Translations under genes and position numbers: made by a program
The notes under the pieces: model-generated
Databases searched by the model: none
Seen by the model: the letters and a program-made list of their open reading frames with translations, nothing else
What the model was told of the DNA's origin: nothing
Source: Chryseobacterium sp. RU37D
GTDB taxonomy: Bacteria > Bacteroidota > Bacteroidia > Flavobacteriales > Weeksellaceae
NCBI RefSeq assembly: GCF_900156075.1
Contig: NZ_FTMM01000006.1
Location: forward strand, 78,227-142,226
Direction: 5' to 3'
DNA: 64,000 bases
Shown: one piece after another, positions 52,619-61,915 of the stretch
Layout: every line of letters starts with the position of its first letter
Numbering within the stretch: position 1 is the stretch's first letter

Positions 52619-53893
52619 ATGTATGCTTTAGTGGATTGTAACAATTTTTTCGTTTCCTGTGAACGTACGCTGGATCCGGAACTCAAGAGCAGGCCCGTTG
52701 TGGTACTTTCCAATAACGACGGATGTGTTGTGTCCAGAAGTAAAGAAGCGAAGGATTTGGGAATCCCAATGGCAGCTCCCGCTTTTAAATATAAAGAGAT
52801 ATTTAAGAAATATGATGTAAAATGTTTTTCTGCAAAATTTGAATTATATAACCATAAAAGCCAACAAGTTATAGATATTTCAACGGCTTATGTTGATAAA
52901 GACTATGAAGTATATTCAATTGATGAGTTATTCCTTGATTTTAAAACTTTTAAATACATCAATATTTATGAGTATTGTACTAAAATTAAAGATGAAATTT
53001 TGGAAAAAGAAAATATTCCTGTAAGTATCGGCATCGCTCCAACAAAAACACTTTGTAAAGTAGCTAATAGGATTGTAAAGGATTTCCCTGAAAAGTTCAA
53101 TGGTGTGTATATTTTAGACACTCCCGAAAAAATTGAAAAAGCATTAAAATGGCTGAATATCGGGGATGTTTGGGGAATCGGAAGACGTTTAGCTGTAAAA
53201 ATGGACGAAAATGGGGTTTATAAAGCTTGGGATCTTTTACAAAAACCTGAAATGTGGGTTCGCAAGATCATGGGGATTCACGGGGTAAGAATGGTTAATG
53301 AACTGAAAGGAATCCGTCAGCTAGAGTTGGATGCTCCGTCACCGAAAAAGTCCATTGCTGTTACCAGGAGCTTTATGGAGATGCTAACTAAAAAAGAAGA
53401 TGTCCGCGAACGTGTCGAAACCTTCGGAATGTATTGTTCCGAAAGGCTAAGAAGGCAAAATACCTGCTGCAAAATGGTCACTGTTTTTGTACAGACCAAC
53501 CGTTTCCGAAAGGATTTGCCGGAATATAGAAATGCAGTCACGAAAATTCTTCCCAACCCCACCAATTCATCAATTTTAATAGGCCGTGTGGTCAATGAAC
53601 TTTTTGATCAAATCTTTAAAGAAGGCTTTCATTACAAAAAAGCCGGAGTCATCGTTAATGACTTTGTTCCGGAAGATCAGCGGTTGATTAATCTTTTTGA
53701 GGAAGATATTCAAAATCTGCATTTACCGGTTATGAAAGCGATGGATGCAATGAATAAAAAGTTTGGAAAAGACAAAGTCCGCCTCGGAAGCATGAGCGGA
53801 GAAAATACTTTTGGACGAAAACGATTATCCCCCGAATACGAAGCTTTTCTAAAAAAGAATACGCTTAAGGAAGCGAATTTCAGATTCCACTAA
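52619..53893 (+). CDS. umuC: Y-family translesion DNA polymerase (UmuC-like)
   Basis: 424 residues from the ATG at 52619. The TTG seven codons earlier is less likely. Catalytic acidic residues lie in ALVDCNNFFVSCE (Asp6) and YSIDELFLDF. Palm, fingers, thumb and little-finger regions are complete, and the C-terminus (KVRLGSMSGENTFGRKRLSPEY) is the DUF4113 tail that marks UmuC rather than DinB. It copies past DNA lesions with low fidelity. No umuD neighbour is present. It is divergent from the WYL-controlled cluster, with site D in the shared spacer. Confidence 0.92.
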   Translation: MYALVDCNNFFVSCERTLDPELKSRPVVVLSNNDGCVVSRSKEAKDLGIPMAAPAFKYKEIFKKYDVKCFSAKFELYNHKSQQVIDISTAYVDKDYEVYSIDELFLDFKTFKYINIYEYCTKIKDEILEKENIPVSIGIAPTKTLCKVANRIVKDFPEKFNGVYILDTPEKIEKALKWLNIGDVWGIGRRLAVKMDENGVYKAWDLLQKPEMWVRKIMGIHGVRMVNELKGIRQLELDAPSPKKSIAVTRSFMEMLTKKEDVRERVETFGMYCSERLRRQNTCCKMVTVFVQTNRFRKDLPEYRNAVTKILPNPTNSSILIGRVVNELFDQIFKEGFHYKKAGVIVNDFVPEDQRLINLFEEDIQNLHLPVMKAMDAMNKKFGKDKVRLGSMSGENTFGRKRLSPEYEAFLKKNTLKEANFRFH

Positions 53894-53947
53894 AATTTTA
53901 GTTTAAAACTATGGAAGCTGATATCTTTATGTATCTGTACTTCGGTA

Positions 53948-55087
53948 TTATTGAAATGCTTTTACCGTTTCATTTACCAAAAATTTCACCTGATCTGGTC
54001 TTCCTCTGTCATTTTTAGGCAAATTATTATAGCTTCCGGTCCTTACAATGACCATATTATGTTCAGGAATCATGATGATGTATTGACCCTGAAGTCCTAA
54101 AAAATAATAATGTTTGATAGGATTATCATTATTGATCCAGAACCCCATTCCGTAAACTTCATCAGATTTTTCTGTAGGAGTCCGCATTTGATTAATAAAA
54201 TCGAGATTTAGAATTTGTTTGTCTCCAACCTTCCCATTATCCAGAAAAAATTGTCCTAATTTGGCAAAATCCCTCGCATTGGAGTGGATACAGCAGTATG
54301 TTTTTTCCATTCCGCTTTCATCGGTGCTCCATTCTGCGTTTTGTTCCATACCCAGTGGGATCCAAAATTTTTCGGATAAATAGCTTGCAAGAGACTGATT
54401 GATTGCTTTTTTTACCGCAAAACCTAAAAGCTGTGTGGAACCACTTTGATATTCAAAGTTTTCCCCTGGGTTTTGTTTAAATTTGCTTGAAAAAGTAGCT
54501 TTAATAAGACTTTTTCCATAATATGCTTGGGCATTCGGCAAAAAAGGGTTTCTGTAATCTTCATCCCAGTTCAGGCCAGATTCCATTTGTGACAAATTTT
54601 TTAAAGTCAAGTTTCTGGCAAACTCTTTATTTTTAAACTCTTCAAAATAATCAGAGAATTTATCATCAATATTTTTAATTTTTCCCTCTTCCAGAGCTTT
54701 TCCGAAAAGCATTACAGTAATAGCTTTTGCCATAGAAAAAGAATTGGTTTTAGAAAGCTGATGGTAGCCCTTCCAATATTGCTCATGTATCAGTTTGCTA
54801 TCTTTTACCACAATAAAAGATGCGGTATTGGAACGGGATAAATCTTCAACTATATTTTCCGGTAATTCTTTTTTGTTGTAGTCTGAAGCTTCCTCCCAAG
54901 GCTTTGGAGCTTCCGTATGGATGATATTGCTGGCGAAGAACTTTCCGTCATCAATATTAGCACTGACCTTTCCTTTTAAATAGGTTTTTGAAATCCCGTT
55001 AAAAAGATAACCATATCCTAAGACGTAGATTAGGACGATAGCAATGATGAGAATAATAATGAAAGTTTGTAAAATAATCAGCCACAT
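53948..55087 (-). CDS. Beta-lactamase-family (class C-like) serine hydrolase, membrane anchored
   Basis: 379 residues. A signal anchor (about 2-27) is followed by a penicillin-binding-fold domain with SMAK (active Ser-x-x-Lys), a YQS tyrosine motif and a C-terminal KTG-equivalent region near GLQGQYIIMIPE. Members act as esterases, D-aminopeptidases or D,D-peptidases, and true beta-lactamase activity is uncommon in this group. The gene is monocistronic and convergent with umuC. The substrate is unknown. Confidence 0.88.
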   Translation of the reverse strand: MWLIILQTFIIILIIAIVLIYVLGYGYLFNGISKTYLKGKVSANIDDGKFFASNIIHTEAPKPWEEASDYNKKELPENIVEDLSRSNTASFIVVKDSKLIHEQYWKGYHQLSKTNSFSMAKAITVMLFGKALEEGKIKNIDDKFSDYFEEFKNKEFARNLTLKNLSQMESGLNWDEDYRNPFLPNAQAYYGKSLIKATFSSKFKQNPGENFEYQSGSTQLLGFAVKKAINQSLASYLSEKFWIPLGMEQNAEWSTDESGMEKTYCCIHSNARDFAKLGQFFLDNGKVGDKQILNLDFINQMRTPTEKSDEVYGMGFWINNDNPIKHYYFLGLQGQYIIMIPEHNMVIVRTGSYNNLPKNDRGRPDQVKFLVNETVKAFQ

Positions 55088-55137
55088 AAGTTTTGGGAAT
55101 AGTTTAAAACAAATCTATTCAAAAAAAGAATACAAAA

Positions 55138-55161
55138 AAAGCCCTGATTTCTCAAGGCTTT
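55138..55161 (-). terminator. Terminator of glyS
   Basis: On the minus strand AAAGCCTTGA pairs with TCAGGGCTTT (one G-U) around a GAAA tetraloop, followed by TTTTT. Very stable form. Confidence 0.92.
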
Positions 55162-55165
55162 CTGC

Positions 55166-56707
55166 TTATATTTTAGAGAGTAAATTTCTGAAATTTGTCT
55201 TCTCATCGATAATTCTTCTCAATTCAGAAACCGGAACTCTTTCTTGTTCCATTGTGTCTCTATCTCTGATGGTCACCGTATGATCAGTAAGAGATTCATG
55301 ATCGATTGTGATACAGTAAGGTGTACCGATCGCGTCCTGCCTTCTGTAACGTTTTCCGATGGCATCTTTCTCTTCGTAGAACAAGTTGAAATCGTACTTC
55401 AAATCGTTGAAAATTTCTTCTGCGTATTCTGCCAAACCGTCTTTCTTCATTAATGGAAGAATCGCAGCCTTAATTGGCGCTAAAGCCGGTGGTAAAGATA
55501 AAACTGTTCTTTCTGAACCGTCCTCCAACGTTTCGTCTTTTAAGCAATGAGCGAAAAGAGATAGGAATAATCTGTCTAAACCTACAGAAGTTTCAACTAC
55601 GTAAGGGACATAATTTTCATTTCTTTCCGGATCGAAGAACTGAAGCTTTCTTCCTGAATGCTTTTCGTGAGCCTTTAAATCGAAATCTGTTCTTGAATGA
55701 ATACCTTCCAGTTCTTTGAAGCCGAATGGGAAATTAAATTCAATATCAGCCGCAGCATTTGCATAATGCGCCAATTTCTCATGATCATGGAATCTGTAAT
55801 TTTCATCACCTAAGCCTAAAGCTAAATGCCAGTTCAGACGTTTTTGCTTCCATTTCTCGTAGAATTCGAGCTCTGTTCCCGGAGCAACGAAAAACTGCAT
55901 TTCCATTTGTTCAAATTCACGCATTCTGAAGATAAACTGTCTCGCAACAATTTCATTCCTAAATGCTTTTCCAATCTGTGCAATACCAAAAGGAAGTCTG
56001 TGACGAGAAGTTTTCTGAACATTCAAAAAGTTAACAAAAATACCCTGAGCTGTTTCCGGTCTTAAATAAAGATCCATCGCAGAATCTGCAGAAGCACCTA
56101 ATTTAGTCCCGAACATCAGGTTGAATTGTCTTACTTCCGTCCAGTTTTTAGAACCAGTATCGGGATCAGCAATTTCCAATTCTTCAATTAGGGCTTTTAC
56201 ATCAGCAAGGTCTTCATTTTCCAGAGATTTTGCCAGTCTTGAAAGGATTTGTTCTCTTTTTGCTCTGTATTCTAAAATTTTAGGATTTGTCTCTTCAAAT
56301 TGTGCTTTATCGAAAGATTCACCGAATCTTTTTGCTGCTTTTTCGATTTCTTTATTCTCTTTTTCTTCAATTTTAAGGCAGTAATCTTCCACTAAAACGT
56401 CTGCTCTGAAACGTTTTTTAGAATCTTTATTGTCAATCAATGGATCGTTGAAAGCGTCTACGTGACCCGATGCCTTCCAAGTTGTTGGGTGCATCAAAAT
56501 TGCTGAATCAATGCCGACAATATTTTCATTAAGCTGTACCATCGCTTTCCACCAATATTGTTTGATATTATTTTTTAGTTCAGCCCCATTCTGTCCATAA
56601 TCATAAACAGCGGATAAACCATCGTAGATCTCACTAGAAGGGAAAATAAAACCATATTCTTTAGCGTGAGAAATCACTTTCTTGAAAACATCTTCTTGTT
56701 TTGCCAT
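55166..56707 (-). CDS. glyS: Glycyl-tRNA synthetase, single-chain alpha2 type
   Basis: 513 residues, the archaeal/eukaryotic-like homodimeric class II enzyme used by Bacteroidota instead of the glyQ/glyS pair. The three class II motifs are visible: motif 1 region LYLRPETAQGIFVNF, motif 2 GKAFRNEIVARQFIFRMREF and motif 3 VGLDRLFLSLF. The C-terminal anticodon-binding domain starts near LAPIKAAILPL. The ATG at 56707 is fixed by the N-terminal alignment. The gene is monocistronic. Confidence 0.96.
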   Translation of the reverse strand: MAKQEDVFKKVISHAKEYGFIFPSSEIYDGLSAVYDYGQNGAELKNNIKQYWWKAMVQLNENIVGIDSAILMHPTTWKASGHVDAFNDPLIDNKDSKKRFRADVLVEDYCLKIEEKENKEIEKAAKRFGESFDKAQFEETNPKILEYRAKREQILSRLAKSLENEDLADVKALIEELEIADPDTGSKNWTEVRQFNLMFGTKLGASADSAMDLYLRPETAQGIFVNFLNVQKTSRHRLPFGIAQIGKAFRNEIVARQFIFRMREFEQMEMQFFVAPGTELEFYEKWKQKRLNWHLALGLGDENYRFHDHEKLAHYANAAADIEFNFPFGFKELEGIHSRTDFDLKAHEKHSGRKLQFFDPERNENYVPYVVETSVGLDRLFLSLFAHCLKDETLEDGSERTVLSLPPALAPIKAAILPLMKKDGLAEYAEEIFNDLKYDFNLFYEEKDAIGKRYRRQDAIGTPYCITIDHESLTDHTVTIRDRDTMEQERVPVSELRRIIDEKTNFRNLLSKI

Positions 56708-56931
56708 AATTTTTTAACGTCTGAAGTGCAAAAATAGTGAAAAAGCGGGAAGTGAGAAGTGGGAATACGGAAGTTTTTATATTCGTGTAGATTAGGAGCC
56801 GGGAACCTGCTGTTCACCGTATCTTTTTTGTAACGGGCTCCACTGTGTTCCGTCCGCCCCAAAAAAGGATGCCGTTTCCATCAGGGCTATTAAAAAAAGT
56901 CGTTTTTAATTAGGGAGAAATTCCTGAAAGC

Positions 56932-56964
56932 AAACCTCATAGGTTTCAAAAACCTATGAGGTTT
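56932..56964. repeat. Perfect 15-bp inverted repeat
   Basis: AAACCTCATAGGTTT, three bases, then AAACCTATGAGGTTT. Each arm is also partly self-complementary (AAACCT...AGGTTT), so it can fold as one long hairpin or two small ones. It lies just upstream of the pseudouridine synthase promoter. Confidence 0.85.
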
Positions 56965-56988
56965 AGACATTTCATTAAATGTTCAATA

Positions 56989-57022
56989 TTTGTAAAAAAT
57001 CTATCGGAAATTTCTACTTTTG
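56989..57022 (+). promoter_or_regulatory. Promoter of the pseudouridine synthase gene (leaderless or nearly so)
   Basis: TTTG (56989-56992), 22 bases, then TACTTTTG (57015-57022). The ATG begins 5 bases later, so the transcript would start at or very near the start codon. Confidence 0.6.
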
Positions 57023-57026
57023 CCCT

Positions 57027-57722
57027 ATGTTAGAAATTCTTTATCGTGACGAACATCTTATTGCCATTAACAAACCCAGCGGATTATTAGTTCACAAATC
57101 CTTTTATTCAGGAGAAGCAGATACTTATGCGATTCAGGAATTGAGAAAGCAGATCGGGCAAAAAGTTTATCCGGTACATCGCTTGGATCGAAAAACTTCT
57201 GGCGTTTTGCTTTTCACTTTAGATAAAGAAACACTGAGAAAGATGAGCACTCAATTTGAAGAAAAAATGGTTGAAAAGAAATACATCGCTATTCTTCGTG
57301 GCTGGGCAAAGGAAGAAGAAACGATTGATTATGATTTAATCAATGAAAATGAGGTTAAGCAAAATGCAATTACCTATTATCGCCGTTTGCAGACTTCGGA
57401 AATCGATTTACCTTTTTTAAAACATCAGACTTCGAGATATTGTTTGGTAGAAGCCATTCCTGAAACGGGAAGATTTCATCAATTGAGAAAACATTTTAAA
57501 CATATTTTACATCCTATTTTAGGTTGTAGAAAACACGGTTGCAACAAACAGAATAAATTGTGGCTTCAGACATTTGGAATCAACAAAATGACGCTTCACG
57601 CCCATCAATTGATTTTTAATCATCCTATTTTAAAGAAAAGAATTACGGTAAATGCCACTATAGATGATGAATTCAAAAGAATAGGGGATATTTTGAAATT
57701 AGATTTGAGTATGTATTCTTAA
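57027..57722 (+). CDS. RluA-family pseudouridine synthase
   Basis: 231 residues from the ATG at 57027. The open frame from 56979 runs through the promoter and is rejected. The catalytic Asp is in VHRLDRKTSGVLLF, with the family start LYRDEHLIAINKPSGLLVH and the later GRFHQLRKHF. There is no S4 domain, and the short length suggests a TruC/RluC-like enzyme acting on tRNA or rRNA. The exact target uridine cannot be read from sequence. Confidence 0.9.
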   Translation: MLEILYRDEHLIAINKPSGLLVHKSFYSGEADTYAIQELRKQIGQKVYPVHRLDRKTSGVLLFTLDKETLRKMSTQFEEKMVEKKYIAILRGWAKEEETIDYDLINENEVKQNAITYYRRLQTSEIDLPFLKHQTSRYCLVEAIPETGRFHQLRKHFKHILHPILGCRKHGCNKQNKLWLQTFGINKMTLHAHQLIFNHPILKKRITVNATIDDEFKRIGDILKLDLSMYS

Positions 57723-57812
57723 ATCTTTCTGATTTACTTATCATAGACTCAAGCTATTTCAATATTTTCCATAAAATATCATACATTACAAAACATTAAT
57801 TTTAAAAAGAGT

Positions 57813-57820
57813 ATTTTTGT
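57813..57820 (+). promoter_or_regulatory. -7 box for pyrD
   Basis: TATTTTTG, 14 bases before the pyrD ATG. The -33 element is unclear. Confidence 0.5.
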
Positions 57821-57834
57821 AAAACTTTTTTTCA

Positions 57835-58872
57835 ATGTACAAATCGCTCATTCGTCCGATTCTTTTTAAATTCGATCCTGAAGAAGTGCATCACTTTACT
57901 TTTTCAATGCTAAAGAATTTTGGATTTCTTACCAAATTATTTTTCCCAAAACCAATTGAAGACAAACGTCTGGAAAGAGAACTTTTCGGATTGAAATTTA
58001 AAAATCCTGTAGGATTGGCTGCCGGTTTTGATAAAAATGCGATTTTATTTAACGAATTAGGAGACTTAGGATTCGGATTTGTGGAAATTGGAACGGTAAC
58101 TCCGAGAGCGCAAGCAGGAAATCCTAAAAAAAGATTATTCAGACTGATTGAAGATGGTGGAATCATTAACAGAATGGGGTTCAATAATGAAGGCCTTCAA
58201 GCAGCTATTGAAAAACTGAAAGGAAACAAGGGAAAAATCATCATCGGTGGAAACATCGGGAAAAATACTGACACAGCGCCGGAAAATTACACTCAGGATT
58301 ATTTGGATTGTTTTGAAGGACTGCATCCTTACGTAGATTATTTTGTGCTGAATGTGAGCTGTCCAAACGTCGGAAGCCACGCAAAACTGGAAGATGTTGA
58401 GTATCTTCGAGAATTAATTACAGAAGTTAAAAAAATCAACCAATCAAAATCTGTACAAAAACCAATTTTGTTGAAAATTGCTCCAGATTTGAATAACAAT
58501 CAATTAGATGAAATTATCGAACTGATTGCAGAAACAAAAATCGACGGAATCGTAGTTTCAAATACATCTGTGAATAGAGAAGGATTGAAAACTTCCCCTG
58601 AAATTTTAGCAGAAATCGGAAACGGTGGTTTAAGTGGAAAACCAATTCGTGAGAGAAGTACAAAAATGATCAAATATCTTTCGGATAAAAGCAACAGAGC
58701 TTTCCCAATCATTGGAGTTGGTGGAATTCACACGGCAAAAGATGCGTTGGAAAAGTTGGATGCGGGAGCAACCTTGGTTCAGTTGTACACAGGATTCATT
58801 TATGAAGGCCCGAAATTAATTAATGATATCAATAAAGAGGTTTTAAAAAGAGAAAGTCGTTTACCAAAATAA
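57835..58872 (+). CDS. pyrD: Dihydroorotate dehydrogenase (quinone), class 2
   Basis: 345 residues. It oxidises dihydroorotate to orotate using FMN and membrane quinone, linking pyrimidine synthesis to the respiratory chain fed by the act complex. The N-terminal membrane-binding helices (residues 1-40) mark class 2. The core shows [33 protein letters not shown] with the catalytic Ser, NTSVNREG and [12 protein letters not shown]. The gene is monocistronic. Confidence 0.96.
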   Translation: MYKSLIRPILFKFDPEEVHHFTFSMLKNFGFLTKLFFPKPIEDKRLERELFGLKFKNPVGLAAGFDKNAILFNELGDLGFGFVEIGTVTPRAQAGNPKKRLFRLIEDGGIINRMGFNNEGLQAAIEKLKGNKGKIIIGGNIGKNTDTAPENYTQDYLDCFEGLHPYVDYFVLNVSCPNVGSHAKLEDVEYLRELITEVKKINQSKSVQKPILLKIAPDLNNNQLDEIIELIAETKIDGIVVSNTSVNREGLKTSPEILAEIGNGGLSGKPIRERSTKMIKYLSDKSNRAFPIIGVGGIHTAKDALEKLDAGATLVQLYTGFIYEGPKLINDINKEVLKRESRLPK

Positions 58873-59022
58873 TTTTCAAGAAATCAATATTAATATATGG
58901 TTGCCTCATAACTACTCCCTTTCCTAGGATCTCGTGTTGACAACTTTTGTCATTCATGGGATTCTCAGAACATCATTTTACATTTTGAGACAGGCTCTTT
59001 TTATTGCGAGATTTTGAAAGCT

Positions 59023-59100
59023 TGTCATTTCGACGAAAGGAGAAGTCTAAATTCGTTATTAAGAGATTCTTCATTACTCTTCGTTTCATTCAAAATGACA
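59023..59100. repeat. Imperfect inverted repeat TGTCATTT...AAATGACA
   Basis: Eight-base ends are perfectly inverted. The inside is partly complementary (CGACGAAAGGAG against CTCTTCGTT, and AGTCT near AGATTCT). It is a typical Bacteroidota intergenic repeat lying between pyrD and the convergent DUF445 gene. Confidence 0.65.
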
Positions 59101-59126
59101 GTAAATTGTTTAAAAAGAGACATTTT

Positions 59127-60371
59127 TTAAAGAAAAAAATGAGAAATGGTATAAATAATCAATCCTACCAACCCACCGACCAAAGTTCCGTTGACCCGGA
59201 TGAATTGAAGGTCTTTTCCTACCTCCAGCTCCAGTTTTTCGCTTAATTCTTTTCCCTGCCAATTTCCAACCGTCGAACTGATGAGGTTTCCGAACTGATG
59301 GGTGTTTTTCAGAATATATTTGTAAGCCGTAACACGAACCCAATGATCGATTTTATTTTGAAGATTTTCGTCGGTTTTCAGATTTTGAGAAAATTCATTC
59401 AGATTTTTAGACAAATAATTTTTTAAAGAAGATTCGTCTTCTTGAAGTTCTTTCGTCAAAGTATTTTTAATGGAAATCCAGATGTCGTTGGAATATTCAT
59501 TGAGTTTGTCATTCTTCAAAAGGTCATTTTTGATGTTTTTAAATTCATCTTCCCATTTCGGATCTTGTTTTAATTCATTGGAAAAATCATAAATCTTTTT
59601 GGTTACTAAATTTCTGATTTCATGGTTAGGATCTTCTTCAATTTCTTTGAAAAAATCTGAAAGTCCGGTCGCAATTTTATCGGCAATTTTATTATCAACA
59701 AAAGCCGGAATAAAGGTGTAGCTTCCCTTTTTTACACGATCTTTTATCATTTCTTCGTTTTCAAGAATATAACTTTTAATCTGTGAAGAAAGGTTTGTAA
59801 TAATTCTCTGATGATCGTTTTTGTCTAAAAGATAATTGATTCCGTTTCCAAGAATAGCGTTCAATTTAATATTATCCGTCATTTCCGAAACTTTTTTACT
59901 GATGAAATGGCTCACTTCCGAATCATCGAGTTTATTTAAAATATCTAAAACAATATCCGAAAGATTTTTAAGCAAGGCTTCTTGATTTTTCTCCTTTCCA
60001 AGCCATTCTCCGACGAAATTTGAAATCTTTAATTTTTGAATATAGGGACGGATATTTTGAGGTGAGAGGAAATTATTCACAACAAAACTTCCCAGATTAT
60101 CGCCTAAACTTTGCTTACTGCTTTCAATCAAATTCGTGTGCGGGATAGGCAAACCAAGAGGGTGACGAAAAAGGGCTGTCACCGCAAACCAATCCGCCAA
60201 AGCTCCTACCATCGCCGCTTCGGAAAAAGCACGAACGTAGCCCAACCAATGAGAATCATTTGTCTTTTGTAAAATTGTAGTTGCCACAAAAACCACTGCC
60301 ATCAGAAGAAATAATCCGGTGGCGAATGCTTTGTATTTTCTCAGCTGTTTTCTTTTTGCTTCATCATTCAT
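59127..60371 (-). CDS. DUF445 family membrane protein
   Basis: 414 residues. Hydrophobic segments lie at about 14-33 and 50-66 near the N-terminus and at about 393-412 at the C-terminus. Between them is a long helical region with repeats of the DUF445 type (NFLSPQNIRPYIQKLKISNFVGEWL). The motif SEAAMVGALADWFAVTALFRHPLG is diagnostic. Function is unknown in general. The gene is monocistronic, with the TGTCATTT repeat downstream. Confidence 0.9.
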   Translation of the reverse strand: MNDEAKRKQLRKYKAFATGLFLLMAVVFVATTILQKTNDSHWLGYVRAFSEAAMVGALADWFAVTALFRHPLGLPIPHTNLIESSKQSLGDNLGSFVVNNFLSPQNIRPYIQKLKISNFVGEWLGKEKNQEALLKNLSDIVLDILNKLDDSEVSHFISKKVSEMTDNIKLNAILGNGINYLLDKNDHQRIITNLSSQIKSYILENEEMIKDRVKKGSYTFIPAFVDNKIADKIATGLSDFFKEIEEDPNHEIRNLVTKKIYDFSNELKQDPKWEDEFKNIKNDLLKNDKLNEYSNDIWISIKNTLTKELQEDESSLKNYLSKNLNEFSQNLKTDENLQNKIDHWVRVTAYKYILKNTHQFGNLISSTVGNWQGKELSEKLELEVGKDLQFIRVNGTLVGGLVGLIIYTISHFFL

Positions 60372-60533
60372 ATTCTCAAATTTAGTAAATTTGATTATGA
60401 GATTTATCTTATTAAAGCTCTAATCTATAAGACGGTATGTTATTTAAAAAATTTTAAATTAAAGGAATTAAACTTAAAAACAATAAAGCTGTAAAAACTT
60501 TTTCGTTTTAATTTAAATATTTAAAATAATTCT

Positions 60534-60968
60534 ATGGAAAACCAAGCAAAAAATAATCCATACTATTCTCGAACAGATACTACGAAACTTAATATTTACA
60601 ATGATGAATAGAAAAAAATTCTCGCTCAGGATTTGTACTTGATTTCAAGAGAAGCCGTAGCTGAAAGAGCTTTTACAGGGGAGTATAATGAATTTGATGA
60701 AGTTGGCGAATATTATTGTACCGTTTGTGGAAATCATTTGTTCCGTTCCACATCAAAATTTTCCAGCAGCTGTGGTTGGCCAAGTTTCTTTGAGGCTGAT
60801 AAAGAAGGAATTTACTATAAAAGAGATTTAACATACGGAATGGATCGGATAGAGGTTCTCTGCAAAACGCACCTGGGACACGTTTTCTATGATGGTCCAA
60901 AACCCACAGGAATGCGTTATTGCATGAATTCAATAAGCCTTGAGTTTGTCCCGGATTCAGAAAAATGA
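60534..60968 (+). pseudogene. msrB: Peptide-methionine (R)-S-oxide reductase MsrB, interrupted by a stop codon
   Basis: A 144-codon frame from the ATG at 60534 encodes ENQAKNNPYYSRTDTTKLNI and the rest of MsrB, but codon 26 is TAG (60609-60611) where the family has Trp (NDEWKKIL). A single TGG to TAG change fits. Downstream, CTVCG, SSSCGWPSFF and the catalytic Cys in RYCMNS are present. The second zinc Cys pair is broken: EVLCK is followed directly by THLGHVF, so about three residues including one Cys are missing. Two independent lesions suggest a decaying gene. Restart at a TTG (60633) could make a short form. Confidence 0.8.
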
Positions 60969-61094
60969 TTCTTTAATTCACTAAATCAGAAAGTTAAAGT
61001 TTCTTAAATTGAGTTAAACTTAAATGCAAAATTCAGTATAAAAAAATTATGTTTTATACATTTGCTGACTGAATTGGATTTAACATAATATTGA

Positions 61095-61850
61095 ATGAAA
61101 GGATTTTATAGCTTAGTAGGTATTGTTTACATGGTAACTACTTCATTCTATCTGTCTCCGAAAAAGGCAATTACAAAGAATGAAATCAGTACAAAAAAGA
61201 TTGAAAGATTAGCGAACGTCAAGTCTGAAAAAGGGACAGCCAATGGATCTGCGGCCGAAGCATTGTACAAATCTATTACATTTGAAGAAGGGCATGAACT
61301 TAACGAAGAAGTTTTCTTTAAAGCCTTAACAGGTTTTGAAAATTTGAAGAAAGCTGGTTTGCTTAACGAAAATGCTCATTTATTGACTATATGCGATTTT
61401 TCAATGTCTTCAAACACAAAGAGACTTTGGGTTATTGACACCGAAGAAAAGAAAGTATTATTCAATTCTTTGGTTGCCCACGGAAAAAATACGGGTGAAG
61501 AATTTGCAACGAACTTTTCAAATACTGAAAGTTCACTTCAAAGCAGCTTGGGTTTTTACATTACCGATGCAACATACAACGGAGACAATGGCTATTCTCT
61601 GAGATTGTTGGGAATGGATAAAGGCTTTAATGATGCGGCATACAAAAGAGCAATTGTAATGCACGGTGCAGATTATGTAAGTGAAGAATTTGCTGCAATG
61701 CACAAAAGGATCGGAAGAAGCTGGGGCTGCCCTGCGGTTCCAAGAGATCTTACGCAACCGATCATTAATACAATAAAAGGAAGAAATTGCCTTTTTATTT
61801 ATTATCCTGATCAGAATTACCTTTCCAAATCGGAATGGTTGAAAGCATAA
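61095..61850 (+). CDS. L,D-transpeptidase-like murein protein (YkuD-related)
   Basis: 251 residues with an N-terminal signal or anchor (about 1-22). The C-terminal half carries the catalytic His in IVMHGADY and Cys in GRSWGCPAVP, the HG...SxGCP signature of the YkuD-like group often annotated 'murein L,D-transpeptidase catalytic domain family'. TICDFSMSSNTKRLWVID matches the domain start. Probably periplasmic and acting on peptidoglycan cross-links. The gene is monocistronic with a strong terminator. Confidence 0.9.
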   Translation: MKGFYSLVGIVYMVTTSFYLSPKKAITKNEISTKKIERLANVKSEKGTANGSAAEALYKSITFEEGHELNEEVFFKALTGFENLKKAGLLNENAHLLTICDFSMSSNTKRLWVIDTEEKKVLFNSLVAHGKNTGEEFATNFSNTESSLQSSLGFYITDATYNGDNGYSLRLLGMDKGFNDAAYKRAIVMHGADYVSEEFAAMHKRIGRSWGCPAVPRDLTQPIINTIKGRNCLFIYYPDQNYLSKSEWLKA

Positions 61851-61854
61851 AAAC

Positions 61855-61886
61855 AAAAGCAGTCAAAAAAATGACTGCTTTTTTTA
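61855..61886 (+). terminator. Terminator of the L,D-transpeptidase-like gene
   Basis: An 11-bp stem AAAAGCAGTCA/TGACTGCTTTT with an A6 loop and further T. Confidence 0.95.
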
Positions 61887-61915
61887 TTTGTATTAATTTA
61901 ATAATTTATTTTTTT

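Larger units (their letters stand above)
56708..57026. other. Intergenic region with a GC-richer element and a long palindrome
   Basis: No gene. Positions about 56794-56890 are GC-richer than their surroundings (GGAGCCGGGAACCTGCTG ... GTTCCGTCCGCCCC ... GGATGCCGTTTCCATCAGGG), like a dispersed intergenic repeat I associate with Chryseobacterium. It is followed by the 15-bp palindrome at 56932-56964 and the rluA-family promoter. Confidence 0.5.

Noticed and set aside
59004..59246. 80-codon plus-strand ORF downstream of pyrD
   Set aside because: It runs through the inverted repeat and the antisense end of the DUF445 gene, and the residues look like translated repeat.
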